From Candidatus Methylomirabilis sp. (GTDB lineage: Bacteria > Methylomirabilota > Methylomirabilia > Methylomirabilales > Methylomirabilaceae), in contig NSJM01000028.1 in assembly GCA_002634395.1 (NCBI GenBank), positions 1 through 34,376 of the forward strand: a stretch of DNA of 34,376 nt, given 5' to 3'. Made by a program: the position numbers and the translations under genes. The stretch's first letter is position 1; the number at the start of each line of letters is the position of its first letter. The notes below the pieces were generated by a model that did no database searches, was not told the origin of the DNA, and saw nothing but the letters and a program-made list of their open reading frames with translations. Shown here in pieces: positions 16,090 through 25,303 of this stretch.

Positions 16090-17643
16090 ATGAAAACGGA
16101 TATCCTGATCATCGGTAGCGGCCTCGCAGGATGTGCTGCGGCGCTGGCGGCGGCCAAACAGGGCGTTGAGGTCACGCTGCTCACAAGATCGGCTCACCCG
16201 GAAGAGAGCAATACCTTCTGGGCCCAAGGGGGAATCATCTATCAGGGAGCGGACGATTCGCCTCAAAAGCTGGTAGCTGATATTGTCGCTGCGGGCGCAG
16301 GCCTGAGTTCACCTGAGGCGGCGTCGCTGGTCAGTCGCGAAGGCCCAAGGCTAGTGAAAGAGATCCTCATCGATGAGCTTGGGGTCCCGTTCGACGAATC
16401 CTCGGACGATTCGACCCGCTGGGATTTGACCGCTGAGGCTGCGCATTCACTTCCACGCATCCTACATCAGAAGGATCAAACCGGATCAGCGATCCAGCGC
16501 ACGTTCATCGAAAGGATGGCTTCGTATCCGAAGGTCAAGTTGCTCTGCGCAGCTACCGCAGTCGATCTCCTTACAATTTCTCACCATTCGGTCGAACCAC
16601 TTGATGTCTATAGACCCCAGACGTGCATTGGAGCGTACGTGCTGGATCAGGCAAGCGGCGAGATCTTTCCCGTCCTTGCGAAGGAAACGATCCTGGCAAC
16701 AGGAGGGTTAGGCCGCGTCTTTCTGCATACTACCAATCCCACCGGCGCCCGTGGCGATGGCATTGCGATGGCCTATCGGGCCGGTACTCGATGCATTAAT
16801 ATGCAGTACGTCCAGTTCCATCCCACCACGCTCTTCCATCCCAGCGGCCGGTTCCTCATCTCTGAAGCGATGCGGGGAGAAGGGGCTCGCCTGGTGGACG
16901 GTACGGGCCGAGAATTCATGACCGATTATCACCCGGATGGATCACTGGCTCCGCGAGACGTGGTCGCGCGCGGGATTCACCAAATGATGTTGGAATCAGG
17001 CGAGCCGTGCGCATATCTCGACATTTCCCACAAACCGGTCGATCAGATCCGGACCCGATTTCCAGGGATTTATGCGCACTGCCTGAAGTACGGAATTGAC
17101 ATGACGAAAGAGCCCATTCCCGTCGTCCCTGCCGCGCACTACAGTTGCGGCGGTATTGCGGTTGACGAGTGGGGACGATCAAGCCTGCATCGTCTGCGCG
17201 CGGTTGGTGAGGTTGCCTGTTCGGGGTTGCACGGCGCCAATCGCCTGGCCAGTACGTCCTTGTTGGAATGCCTGGTGTGGGGAACCCGGGCAGGCGATCA
17301 GGCCGCAGCATGCATCGCGCGGGGTGAGGAGTATTATTTTCCTCAGATCGCGCCCTGGCGGTATGAGCGTGAGCCGGTTGATCCGGCTCTGATCGCACAG
17401 GACTGGCTCAGCATCCAGCAGACCATGTGGAATTACGTGGGCCTCGTTCGTAGCACAAAACGGTTGAACCGAGCCCATGAGATCCTGCGAGAGCTGCACC
17501 TTGAGATCGTAAGGTTTTACGAAAAGGCTGAGGTGACTGACGCAATGGTCGGCCTTCGTAACGGTATTCAAACCGCGCTGGTCATCCTGCTGGCTGCCAT
17601 GGAATGCCGCGTCAGCCGAGGTTGTCACTATCGTATCGACTGA
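16090..17643 (+). CDS. nadB: L-aspartate oxidase
   Basis: NadB oxidises L-aspartate to iminoaspartate, the first step of the route, passing electrons to oxygen or fumarate. The 517-residue flavoprotein has the FAD-binding start ILIIGSGLAGCAAALAA, then SNTFWAQGGI, the succinate dehydrogenase-like HPTTLFHPSGRFLISEA, RGEGARLVD, APRDVVARGI with its catalytic Arg, and AAHYSCGGI. The C-terminal helical domain ends in a family-typical ECRVSRGCHYRID. Length is normal. It starts 6 bases after nadC. Having all three genes together means the cell can make NAD from aspartate. Confidence 0.96.
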   Translation: MKTDILIIGSGLAGCAAALAAAKQGVEVTLLTRSAHPEESNTFWAQGGIIYQGADDSPQKLVADIVAAGAGLSSPEAASLVSREGPRLVKEILIDELGVPFDESSDDSTRWDLTAEAAHSLPRILHQKDQTGSAIQRTFIERMASYPKVKLLCAATAVDLLTISHHSVEPLDVYRPQTCIGAYVLDQASGEIFPVLAKETILATGGLGRVFLHTTNPTGARGDGIAMAYRAGTRCINMQYVQFHPTTLFHPSGRFLISEAMRGEGARLVDGTGREFMTDYHPDGSLAPRDVVARGIHQMMLESGEPCAYLDISHKPVDQIRTRFPGIYAHCLKYGIDMTKEPIPVVPAAHYSCGGIAVDEWGRSSLHRLRAVGEVACSGLHGANRLASTSLLECLVWGTRAGDQAAACIARGEEYYFPQIAPWRYEREPVDPALIAQDWLSIQQTMWNYVGLVRSTKRLNRAHEILRELHLEIVRFYEKAEVTDAMVGLRNGIQTALVILLAAMECRVSRGCHYRID

Positions 17644-17644
17644 A

Positions 17645-17793
17645 AATAGCGATCAGTCATCAGCCTTCAACCGAAAGAAGGCGATCTGTGAAACCCTGCA
17701 CAGCCCTAGGACTAGGTTGGACGTATATACGCTATTGTTTTTCCCCATGACCGCTGAAAGCTGAATGCTGATTTTTGATACGGGGGGTATGGC
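17645..17793. repeat. Structured intergenic element with degenerate CAGC-type repeats
   Basis: Directly after the nadB stop, AATAGCG (17645-17651) can pair with CGCTATT (17730-17736), which is followed by GTTTTT. Inside is a perfect 6-base stem GCCTTC/GAAGGC (17663-17668, 17677-17682) with an 8-base loop. CAGTCATCAGCC at one end and GCTGAAAGCTGAATGCTGAT at the other are copies, in opposite directions, of a 7-base degenerate repeat. The element may end nad transcription. It resembles non-coding repeats near 28621-28680. Confidence 0.45.
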
Positions 17794-18825
17794 ATGAAGG
17801 CCGTCCGATTTCACGAGTACGGCGGGCCCGAGGTCCTGAGGTACGAAGACGCCCCTGATCCCATCATCGCCCCACATGAGGCGCTGGTGAAGGTCAGGGC
17901 CTGCGCCCTGAATCATCTGGATCTCTGGTGCCGGAAAGGACTGCTCGGGATTACGACCCCCCTGCCCCACATCTCCGGTTCAGACATCGCCGGTGAGGTG
18001 GCGGCGATCGGAAGCATTGTGACTCGCATCACGCCCGGTCAACGGGTCGTCGTCTCTCCTGGAATAAGCTGCGGCCAGTGCATCTACTGCCTGTCCGGCC
18101 GCGATACCGCCTGCCGCTCTTACGAAATCGTAGGCGGCTACCGGATCGACGGCGGATACGCAGAGTATGTGAAGGTTCCTGAGGTGAACATCCTGCCGAT
18201 ACCGGAGGGGATGAGCTTCGAAGGCGCTGCAGCGTTCCCGCTCACGTTCCTCACCGCTTGGAACATGCTGGTCAATCTCGCGCACGTGAAAAGGAGTGAT
18301 GAGGTGCTGGTGATGGGAGCGGGAAGCGGGGTTGGCAGCGCCGCCATCCAGATCGCCAAACTGTTCGGCGCTCGCGTCATCGCCGCCGCCGGCAGCGACG
18401 AGAAGCTTGACAAGGCCAGGGCGCTGGGCGCTGACGACGGAATCAATTATGTCAACCAGGATCTTGTCGCCGAGGTTCGGCGTCTTACGGTCAAGCGAGG
18501 GGCGGACGTGATCTTCGAGCATGTAGGGGGCGCTGTGTTCGAAAAGCTGATTCCGGTCCTGGCCGTTGGAGGCCGCCTGGTGACCTGCGGCGCCACAGCC
18601 GGCCATCTGGCCCAAACCGACATCCGATACCTCTTCATGCGCCAGGCGTCGATCATGGGCGGCTTCATGGGTCCCAAAGCCGATCTGCTGCGGATCGTAC
18701 AGGAACTCGCACGTGGGACGCTGAAGCCGGTAGTGGATCGGGTCTTTCCGCTCAAGGAGGCCGCTGCGGCGCAATGTGCGATGGAGGACCGTAAGCTTTT
18801 CGGCAAGCTGGTCCTGGTCATCTAG
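17794..18825 (+). CDS. Zinc-type alcohol dehydrogenase / quinone reductase superfamily (MDR) protein
   Basis: This 343-residue medium-chain dehydrogenase starts with MKAVRFHEYGGPEVLRYED. Residues about 90-105 hold the four-cysteine structural zinc loop CGQCIYCLSGRDTAC. The NADPH-binding fold has VLVMGAGSGVGSAAIQIAKL at about 168-188. In ALNHLDLWCRKG the usual catalytic-zinc setting is altered, as in crotonyl-CoA-type or acryloyl-CoA reductase-like members, so it may act on an enoyl thioester or an aldehyde. The substrate is not determinable. It follows the nad genes after a structured 150-base gap and is followed by 235 bases before the next gene, so it may stand alone. A GGGGGG run lies just upstream of the ATG. 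Confidence 0.82.
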   Translation: MKAVRFHEYGGPEVLRYEDAPDPIIAPHEALVKVRACALNHLDLWCRKGLLGITTPLPHISGSDIAGEVAAIGSIVTRITPGQRVVVSPGISCGQCIYCLSGRDTACRSYEIVGGYRIDGGYAEYVKVPEVNILPIPEGMSFEGAAAFPLTFLTAWNMLVNLAHVKRSDEVLVMGAGSGVGSAAIQIAKLFGARVIAAAGSDEKLDKARALGADDGINYVNQDLVAEVRRLTVKRGADVIFEHVGGAVFEKLIPVLAVGGRLVTCGATAGHLAQTDIRYLFMRQASIMGGFMGPKADLLRIVQELARGTLKPVVDRVFPLKEAAAAQCAMEDRKLFGKLVLVI

Positions 18826-19060
18826 CGCCGTACCGTGAAACGTCGCATCTCATCGTTCTCGGTCGTCGGGCATCCTCAATGTACAAACACGTACACCTCC
18901 GGTGCCCTCCTCTCTCGAGCCTCGATCTACTCACTTCGCGGCACGGCGCGAGTAGACGTCAAGAGAGATTTGACAGCAATGTACAGAGGTTGGGCGAACA
19001 CGCAGGCTAGCCAAAGGGCAGACCGGTAGCTGGGTGGGACATGAGATTAGGAGGAGTGTC
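18826..19060. other. Intergenic region, no gene seen
   Basis: These 235 bases hold no convincing frame. A perfect -35 hexamer TTGACA is at 18970-18975, but no -10 box follows at a usable distance. The ribosome site AGGAGGAG at its end belongs to the next gene. Confidence 0.3.
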
Positions 19061-19777
19061 ATGACGCTGAATATCGCGCATCGAGGGGCGTCGGCGCAGG
19101 CGCCGGAGAATACGATGGCAGCCCTTGAAAAGGCAGTCGAGCTGGGAGCCGACGCCATCGAGTTGGACCTCCACGTCAGCCGCGATGGCGAGTTGGTCGT
19201 CATTCATGATGTCACGCTGGATCGGACTACCGATGGCCGGGGGCCGGTCCATACCCACAGCCTGCAGGAACTGAAGCAGTTGGATGCCGGACGCTGGTTC
19301 GGCGAAAGCTTCGCCGGCCAGCGTATCCCCACACTTGCTGAGGTCCTCGATCGTTTTGCTGGAAAGGTCCCGCTCGCACTTGAGGTCAAGGCGGGATCAG
19401 CCTTCTTTCCCGGCATCGAGGAGCGGGTGGTGTCGGCCTTGCGCGAGCATCAGGTCCTCTCGCAGGTAGCCGTCGCGTCTTTCGATCATCATGCGCTGTT
19501 CAGGCTAAAAGAGCTGGAGCCCTACCTACGGACCGCCGCCTTGCTCGTGGGGCGACCCATGTCGATGTCGGCGGTAGCCGGCCCCAGCAAAGTAGACGCC
19601 ATGGCTCTCGAGTGCAGCCTTGTGACAAAAACAGAAATTGATGCCTGCCGTGCCTCCGGGCTTCAACTTGTTGTCTGGGTAGTAAACGAGCCTGCTCAGA
19701 TGCGCCACTTTATTGATCTCGGAATAGACGGGATCATCACTGATAGACCCGACCTTTTACGTCATGCCCTGACCTAA
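19061..19777 (+). CDS. Glycerophosphodiester phosphodiesterase (GDPD)
   Basis: The enzyme cleaves deacylated phospholipid headgroups to glycerol-3-phosphate and an alcohol. The 238-residue protein shows all family hallmarks: IAHRGASAQAPENTM at 5-19 with the catalytic HRG, AIELDLHVSRDGELVVIHD with the metal-binding Glu and Asp and second catalytic His, then TTDGRG. LALEVKAG and the C-terminal VWVVNEPAQM plus GIDGIITDRPDLL complete the barrel. There is no signal peptide, so it is cytoplasmic. The ATG at 19061 has an AGGAGGAG site 4-5 bases upstream. It opens a plus-strand run of lipid-related genes and may recycle headgroups from phospholipid turnover. Confidence 0.92.
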   Translation: MTLNIAHRGASAQAPENTMAALEKAVELGADAIELDLHVSRDGELVVIHDVTLDRTTDGRGPVHTHSLQELKQLDAGRWFGESFAGQRIPTLAEVLDRFAGKVPLALEVKAGSAFFPGIEERVVSALREHQVLSQVAVASFDHHALFRLKELEPYLRTAALLVGRPMSMSAVAGPSKVDAMALECSLVTKTEIDACRASGLQLVVWVVNEPAQMRHFIDLGIDGIITDRPDLLRHALT

Positions 19778-20033
19778 TCGGCAAGAAGTTTTCTGGTTGC
19801 GAATCCGCGCTGCTTTACGTTATCCTCTGAAGTGCCGTTCCGCAAGACAACATTCCCATGCCTATCGAATACTGAGATGCCGAAGGGTCGGTAAGTGTCC
19901 GATCCCACTGGCCGCTTTAAAGGAGTCTCGGATATTCTACACAGACTCCAACCATTATCCGGGGATGTTGTATCACACGGGCGGCCGTTTCGTTGATAGG
20001 CGAAGAGATTACCGGAAGTTAAAGGAGTGCGGA

Positions 20034-21776
20034 TTGGCTGACACAGTTGTCGCCACGAACCAAGGCCTCGACCGACCCTGGTTCGTCCACTATGATCAGT
20101 GGGTTCCAAGACGCCTCGAGTATCCGGATATCCCGCTCCATCGCTTCCTCTCGGTCTCCGCTCAGAAGTATCCGGACCGGAATGCGATCATCTTCTATGG
20201 CAGGAGACTGACCTATCGCGCCCTGGATGAGGCTGCCGCACGGTTTGCCGCCGCCCTCGCAGACCGGGGACTGACGAAGGGCGACAGGGTGGCGCTCTTG
20301 CTCCCGAACTGCCCTCAGATGGTCATCGCCTACTACGGAACGCTGCGCGCAGGAGGTCTCGCGGTCTCGACCAGCCCGCTTTACTCCACGCGAGAGCTCA
20401 CGCACCAACTGAACGATTCCGGCGCAGAGACCATCGTGGTATTGTCAAAGCTCTACCCGCTCGTTAGAGAGGTCGCGCCAAAGACCGGTCTCAAGCGGAT
20501 CATCGTGACAAATATCAAGGAGTATTTCCCGCCCCTGCTCCGGCTGTTGTTCACCCTCCTGAAGGAGAAACCGCAGGGGCACAGACCTGCTGTAGAGCGA
20601 CAACCGGGAACGGAATGGTTTTCGGAAGTACTTAGTTCAGCTCCTACAACGTCCCCCGCAATCATGGTCGGCCCGGATGATCCAGCGCTGCTGCAGTACA
20701 CCGGCGGCACGACAGGTCTGGCGAAGGGAGCCGTGCTGACACACAGGAATCTGATCGCCAATACGATACAGACCGGCGCGTGGATGGTGAAGCCCGCCTT
20801 GAGCTCAGTCGAAGGGGAGAAGAACAGGATCGAGGTCTTCCTTGGGGCGATCCCGTTCTTCCACGTCTATGGGATGACGGTAGTGATGAACCTCTGCATC
20901 TCGCTGGGTCACACGATGGTGCTCTTACCGCAATTCAAGGTACCGGAAGTCCTGAAGACGATCGCCAAGTACCGCCCCACCCTTTTCCCCGGTGTCCCGA
21001 CGATGTATGTGGCCATCAATAATGACCCGGAGGTAGGCGGGTACGATCTCCATTCGATCAAAGCCTGCTTGAGTGGGGCCGCGCCACTACCGGTCGAGGT
21101 GGCGAACAGGTTCGAAGCGTTGACCGGCGCTCGCCTTGTAGAGGGGTTCGGTCTCACCGAAGCCTCTCCGGTCACTCACGCCAACCCGCTCTTTGGCGCT
21201 CGGAAGATCGGGACGATCGGTCTGCCGCTCCCGGACACCGACGCCATGATCGTCGATATCGAGACTGGTGAGCGTATGCTGCCGCCTCAAGAGATCGGCG
21301 AGGTGGTGGTCAAGGGCCCTCAGGTAATGGCAGGATATTGGAATCAGCCGAACGAGACCGCTATGGTGCTTCGAGATGGATGGTTGTACACGGGCGACAT
21401 CGGTTTCATGGATGAGCAGGGCTACTTCACTATCGTAGATCGTAAAAAAGAGATGATCATCGCGGGCGGCTTTAATGTCTATCCCCGGGAGGTTGAAGAG
21501 CCGCTGTATGAACATCTAAAGGTCAAAGAGGTAGTGGCGGTCGGCCTGCCTGACCCATACCGTGGAGAGACGGTCAAGGTCTATATCGTTCTGAAAGAGG
21601 GCGAGCGCGCCACCGAACAAGAGATCATCGACTTTTGCAAGCAGAGGATGGCAAAGCATAAGGTACCCACCCTAGTGGAGTTCAGGCAGGAGCTACCGAA
21701 AACAGTCGTGGGGAAGGCGCTCCGTCGAACCTTACGCGAAGAGGAGATGGCCAAGCGGAAGTCACAAGGTGCCTGA
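20034..21776 (+). CDS. Long-chain fatty acid-CoA ligase (FadD-like)
   Basis: This 580-residue adenylate-forming enzyme activates fatty acids to acyl-CoA. The AMP-binding loop YTGGTTGLAKGA is at about 224-235. Others are GAIPFFHVYGM, VEGFGLTEASPV, GWLYTGDIG, the hinge DRKKEMI and the C-terminal Lys in PKTVVGKALRR. The start is the TTG at 20034, with AAAGGAG 6 bases upstream; it aligns with the usual N-terminus of the family (WFVHYDQWVPRRLEYPDIP). In-frame codons before it look non-coding. At about 253-264 a peptide PALSSVEG, absent from ordinary FadD, is encoded by the repeat at 20797-20815, between AMP-loop and FFH motif; it probably lies in a surface loop. Neighbouring GDPD, HpnN and MlaC-like genes suggest membrane lipid metabolism. 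Confidence 0.92.
   Translation: MADTVVATNQGLDRPWFVHYDQWVPRRLEYPDIPLHRFLSVSAQKYPDRNAIIFYGRRLTYRALDEAAARFAAALADRGLTKGDRVALLLPNCPQMVIAYYGTLRAGGLAVSTSPLYSTRELTHQLNDSGAETIVVLSKLYPLVREVAPKTGLKRIIVTNIKEYFPPLLRLLFTLLKEKPQGHRPAVERQPGTEWFSEVLSSAPTTSPAIMVGPDDPALLQYTGGTTGLAKGAVLTHRNLIANTIQTGAWMVKPALSSVEGEKNRIEVFLGAIPFFHVYGMTVVMNLCISLGHTMVLLPQFKVPEVLKTIAKYRPTLFPGVPTMYVAINNDPEVGGYDLHSIKACLSGAAPLPVEVANRFEALTGARLVEGFGLTEASPVTHANPLFGARKIGTIGLPLPDTDAMIVDIETGERMLPPQEIGEVVVKGPQVMAGYWNQPNETAMVLRDGWLYTGDIGFMDEQGYFTIVDRKKEMIIAGGFNVYPREVEEPLYEHLKVKEVVAVGLPDPYRGETVKVYIVLKEGERATEQEIIDFCKQRMAKHKVPTLVEFRQELPKTVVGKALRRTLREEEMAKRKSQGA
20797..20815. repeat. Interspersed repeat copy inside the FadD-like gene
   Basis: CCTTGAGCTCAGTCGAAGG belongs to a family of short GC-rich repeats (core TGAGC...TCGAAGG) normally found between genes. 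Here it lies in frame in the acyl-CoA ligase and encodes ALSSVEG. A related copy is inside the Gfo/Idh gene at 29182-29199, and a decayed one at 25979-26022. Confidence 0.65.
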
Positions 21777-21821
21777 AACGACTTGGGCGCTGGAGGCCGG
21801 TTCAAGCAGGCCGCCGGATGT

Positions 21822-22463
21822 ATGATGCGAACCATTCTGCCTCCGATCCGCAGCATCGAGCTTCGCGACCGGCTGAGCGAGCTGTTGAAGGAGGCGCTCC
21901 GAATGGAAAATCGGACCGCATCGCTGTATCTGCGGCGCTCGTTTGGGGATATAATGAGCAGGCAGAGGCAGCCAGCCGCTGGGGATGAGCTACAAGCGGA
22001 ACTGTCCGCCGCAACGGACAGGATTAATGCCTATTGCCGGGTGTTGGAACTGGTATCACGGCGGAGGTTGGGCTCAGCCGGCCCGGTGGAGCGGGCGCTG
22101 GAAGAGGCTGCATACCTGTTTAATGAGGGTCTTTTCTTCGAGGTGCATGAAATTCTCGAGACGGTATGGCTCACGCAAGAGGGGGGGATACGCCTTCTTC
22201 TGCAGGGGCTCATCCAAATCGCGGTCGGCTTTTACCACCTCGAGAACCGGAATCTTGGGGGTGCGCTTTCCCTCCTGATAGAAGGAGTTGAAAAAGTCAA
22301 CGCGTATGATCCGGATCGATCCCGATCGGGGCTGGGTCAGTTTCTGGCGGAGATTGAGCGTGCCAGGCTGTCGATCGAATCGCTGGGGGAAGCAGCGTGT
22401 GATCGCTTCGATCGCCGAATGATCCCGAGAATGCCTTTCATTGGAGCACACTGTCGGACGTGA
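21822..22463 (+). CDS. DUF309 domain protein
   Basis: This 213-residue protein has a conserved central part at about 87-155: AAYLFNEGLFFEVHEILE, then a tryptophan helix and LLQGLIQIAVGFYHLENRN, then GALSLLIEG. This is the DUF309 helical bundle (HEXXE-like spacing in the EVHEILE segment is characteristic). The function of the family is unknown. N- and C-terminal extensions of about 80 and 55 residues are unusual, because many members are 100-150 residues. The start is uncertain: the ATG at 21822 lacks a good ribosome site and a TTG at 21783 is possible. It lies 46 bases after the FadD-like gene and 10 bases before hpnN, so it is in the same operon. Confidence 0.75.
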   Translation: MMRTILPPIRSIELRDRLSELLKEALRMENRTASLYLRRSFGDIMSRQRQPAAGDELQAELSAATDRINAYCRVLELVSRRRLGSAGPVERALEEAAYLFNEGLFFEVHEILETVWLTQEGGIRLLLQGLIQIAVGFYHLENRNLGGALSLLIEGVEKVNAYDPDRSRSGLGQFLAEIERARLSIESLGEAACDRFDRRMIPRMPFIGAHCRT

Positions 22464-22473
22464 GGCCTGCCGG

Positions 22474-25302
22474 ATGAGTCTTCGAAAGCTGTTGTCCTAT
22501 ACAGTACTCGCCTACCCCAGAACGACACTGGTTGCTGCAATACTGCTTACGCTGCTCTCAATCTGGGTGGCGATTGGCCGGCTGAGCTTTACCTCCACCC
22601 ATCAGGCGATGTCCTCTCTCGGCGGCAGAGTCGGCCAGGTTCAGGAACGCTATAATCAGGCGTTCGGCGACCCGGACCGAGTCGTGATCGTCGTAGAGGC
22701 CGCCGACCAGGAACAGGCGAAGCGCTACGCTGCTGTCCTTGCAGGACGGCTGGAGGCGTTGGCGGATATCGAGGAGGTCATCTATCGTTTTGATCTCACG
22801 TCATTAGAGGATTATTTTCTGATGTACTTGACCCCGAAACAGCTCGGCGATCTGCATAAGAAGCTTTCAGAACACAGTTTGCTCCTCAACGAGCTATCAG
22901 CCAGACCAGGCGTGAATCGCCTGTTTCAACTGATCCACCGAGAGATCAGTTCGGCATTAGTCGGTCGTCTGTTTACCGGCTTCCTGGGCGAAGAGGACGA
23001 GGGCGAGGTCAAACGTCCCGTGGAGCTTCAGCCGCTTATCGCGCTGCTCACGCAGCTTGAAGCCTGGGCACGCGGTCCTCGAAGCTATACCTCGCCGTGG
23101 AAACAGTTCATGGTCGAAGCCGAGGACCACGGCGACCGGGAAGGTTATCTGTGGTCCGACAACAAACAGCTCCTTTTTGTCCTGGCTACCGTGAAGGCAG
23201 ATACGACAAGCCTGCACAAGTTTGAGCGGCCGATTCAGTCGATCCGTCGGGAGATCCGGTCGCTGCAATCCCGATATCCCGGGGTCAAAGCCGGGGTGAC
23301 GGGCGGTCCTGCTCTTGAGTACGATGAGGTAACCGCCGCGCAACGGGATTCCGGCCTGATGACCCTCGTCTCACTTGGCGGTGTCGCCCTGCTGGTAGTG
23401 CTGGTGTTTCGCAGTGTGGTCAGACCTGTCATGGGACTGATTGCGCTGGTCATGGGGGTCTGTTGGGCCTTCGGATTCGCCGCCGTGACGGTCGGCCATC
23501 TGAACATGATGTCGATGGTGCTGGCGCCGATGCTGATCGGCATCGGGATGGACTACGGGATCCATCTCGTAGCCCGGTATGAAGAGGAGCGAGGCGGGGG
23601 TCACACCGTTCATGAGTCGTTGGAACAGGCGTTCGAGGGCGCCGGTCCGGGGATTCTGCACGCGGCCATCACGACCTCTGTCGGCCTCTTTGCCCTTCTT
23701 CTGACTGGTGTCGGCGTATTGCAGGAGTTGGGTCTGATCACCGGGTGCGGCCTGTTGCTGACGCTGGTTTCGACCTTTGTCGTATTGCCTCCACTACTGC
23801 TATTGTGGGATAAACGATCCGTTGTAGATGGTTCGGCGAGACGCGCTGTCGCCGCAGCCGAAGGGCACGCTATTGAGGTTAAGATCGGTGAAGCCCATTT
23901 CCCGCTGCCGCACCTGCCGAAACCCCCGGATTTTATGGAATTCTGTTATCGCCGGCCACGCACCGTCCTACTCCTGTCGACAATCGGTACGCTGGCGGCT
24001 CTGTATGCGATGAACCGCATCGAATTCGACGGCAACGTGCTCCATCTTCAGGCGGAAGGAACTGAGTCGGTCGACTGGGAGCTGAAGATCATCCGACAGT
24101 CGGAGCGTTCGAACATTTATGGGGTCATCCTGGCTGAAAGTCTCGAAGAGGTCAGAACAAAGACGAAAACTCTCGAAGCCCTCCCCTCGGTGAGTAGGGT
24201 GGAAAGTATCGCGATGCTCATCCCGGAGGATCAGGAGCGCAAGCTTATGCTGGCTCGTGAGCTGAAACCGTTACTGTCTGGGGTCGACCTCTCAAAACTT
24301 TCCAGGCCGGAACCGGTTGATCTCGATGGACTGCTGACCACGCTGCAACGGATCAAGGCCAAGATGTTGGCAGCCGAGAACGCGGAGCAGTGGACCGGGA
24401 AGGAAAAACCGCCCCTGGAGCAGATGGCACGGGTGCGGAGCCTAGTCGATCGGTTTGAGCGCCGGATCCAACAGCGCGGCGACACCGAGGTCCGTCGCAG
24501 ACTTACCATCTTTCAGGATAAACTCTTCGACGATTTCTATGATAAGATGTCGCTCCTCGACAGCGCGGTCGCCTCCGGTTCGGTTGGGCTCGATGATGTG
24601 CCGAACGATCTGAAAAAGCAGTTTGTGGGGCGGGACGGTTCGTACCTGATTCGGGTCTACCCCAAGGGTGACCCGTGGGAGTTTGCCTCGCAGATTACGT
24701 TCGTCAGTGAGTTACGATCAGTGGATCCAGACGCCGTCGGCGACCCGGTCAAGGGGTTCGAGGTGATCTCGGCGATGAAGCGCGGGTATCAGCAGGTGGC
24801 GATCTACGCCTTGATCGGGGTGGCTGCGCTGTTCTTGCTGAATCTGCGCGATCTACGCTACTTCCTGCTCGCTAAGGTCCCGCTGCTGATCGGAGCCATC
24901 TGGATCGCCGGCCTGATGGAACTCTTTCATTTGAAGTTCAATCTGGCCAACTTAATTATCATTCCGCTGATTGTGGCGCCAGGAGTGGAAAACGGCCTAT
25001 TGATCATCCATCGCTTCCGAGAAGAGGGGGAGGCCGCCATACTGCCAAAGAGCATCGGGAAAGGCGTTGTGCTCTCATCGTTGACAACCATGATCGGCTT
25101 CGGCAGCCTCCTTATGGCTCACCACCGCGGCGCATACAGCATCGGTCTTTTGGTGACGCTGGGGGTGGGGGCCGTCCTGTTGGTCTCTGTGGTTGTGCTG
25201 CCGGCCCTTCTCACCGTTGTTGCCAGACACCCATCAAAAAAGGCGATTTCGGGTTCCGGACTCATAGAACAGGATACGATATTCAACTCAAAGGAGAAGT
25301 AA
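22474..25302 (+). CDS. hpnN: Hopanoid-associated RND transporter HpnN
   Basis: This MMPL/RND-type inner-membrane exporter has 942 residues. HpnN is known in other bacteria to move hopanoids to the outer membrane. An N-terminal membrane helix (about 17-37) is followed by a large periplasmic loop. A block of five helices includes GVALLVVLVFRSVV, LAPMLIGIGMDYGIHL and a final TFVVLPPLLLLW. The second half repeats the plan: one helix near 500, a periplasmic loop, then five helices ending in VVVLPALLTVV, with APGVENGLLIIHRFREE matching the first-half segment. This two-fold RND design is clear. A coiled, charged stretch sits in the second loop. The ATG at 22474 was chosen over an in-frame TTG at 22441. 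It is followed immediately by an MlaC-like gene, so they probably work together. Confidence 0.85.
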   Translation: MSLRKLLSYTVLAYPRTTLVAAILLTLLSIWVAIGRLSFTSTHQAMSSLGGRVGQVQERYNQAFGDPDRVVIVVEAADQEQAKRYAAVLAGRLEALADIEEVIYRFDLTSLEDYFLMYLTPKQLGDLHKKLSEHSLLLNELSARPGVNRLFQLIHREISSALVGRLFTGFLGEEDEGEVKRPVELQPLIALLTQLEAWARGPRSYTSPWKQFMVEAEDHGDREGYLWSDNKQLLFVLATVKADTTSLHKFERPIQSIRREIRSLQSRYPGVKAGVTGGPALEYDEVTAAQRDSGLMTLVSLGGVALLVVLVFRSVVRPVMGLIALVMGVCWAFGFAAVTVGHLNMMSMVLAPMLIGIGMDYGIHLVARYEEERGGGHTVHESLEQAFEGAGPGILHAAITTSVGLFALLLTGVGVLQELGLITGCGLLLTLVSTFVVLPPLLLLWDKRSVVDGSARRAVAAAEGHAIEVKIGEAHFPLPHLPKPPDFMEFCYRRPRTVLLLSTIGTLAALYAMNRIEFDGNVLHLQAEGTESVDWELKIIRQSERSNIYGVILAESLEEVRTKTKTLEALPSVSRVESIAMLIPEDQERKLMLARELKPLLSGVDLSKLSRPEPVDLDGLLTTLQRIKAKMLAAENAEQWTGKEKPPLEQMARVRSLVDRFERRIQQRGDTEVRRRLTIFQDKLFDDFYDKMSLLDSAVASGSVGLDDVPNDLKKQFVGRDGSYLIRVYPKGDPWEFASQITFVSELRSVDPDAVGDPVKGFEVISAMKRGYQQVAIYALIGVAALFLLNLRDLRYFLLAKVPLLIGAIWIAGLMELFHLKFNLANLIIIPLIVAPGVENGLLIIHRFREEGEAAILPKSIGKGVVLSSLTTMIGFGSLLMAHHRGAYSIGLLVTLGVGAVLLVSVVVLPALLTVVARHPSKKAISGSGLIEQDTIFNSKEK

Positions 25303-25303
25303 C

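Noticed and set aside
19797-19825. TGGTTGCGAATCC resembles a tRNA T-loop
   Set aside because: No acceptor stem, D-arm or anticodon arm can be drawn around it, and the match to the T-loop consensus is interrupted.
19797-20033. N-terminal extension of the FadD-like gene to 19797
   Set aside because: The extra ~79 residues match nothing in the family and look non-coding; the TTG at 20034 has a good AAAGGAG site and fits the usual N-terminus.
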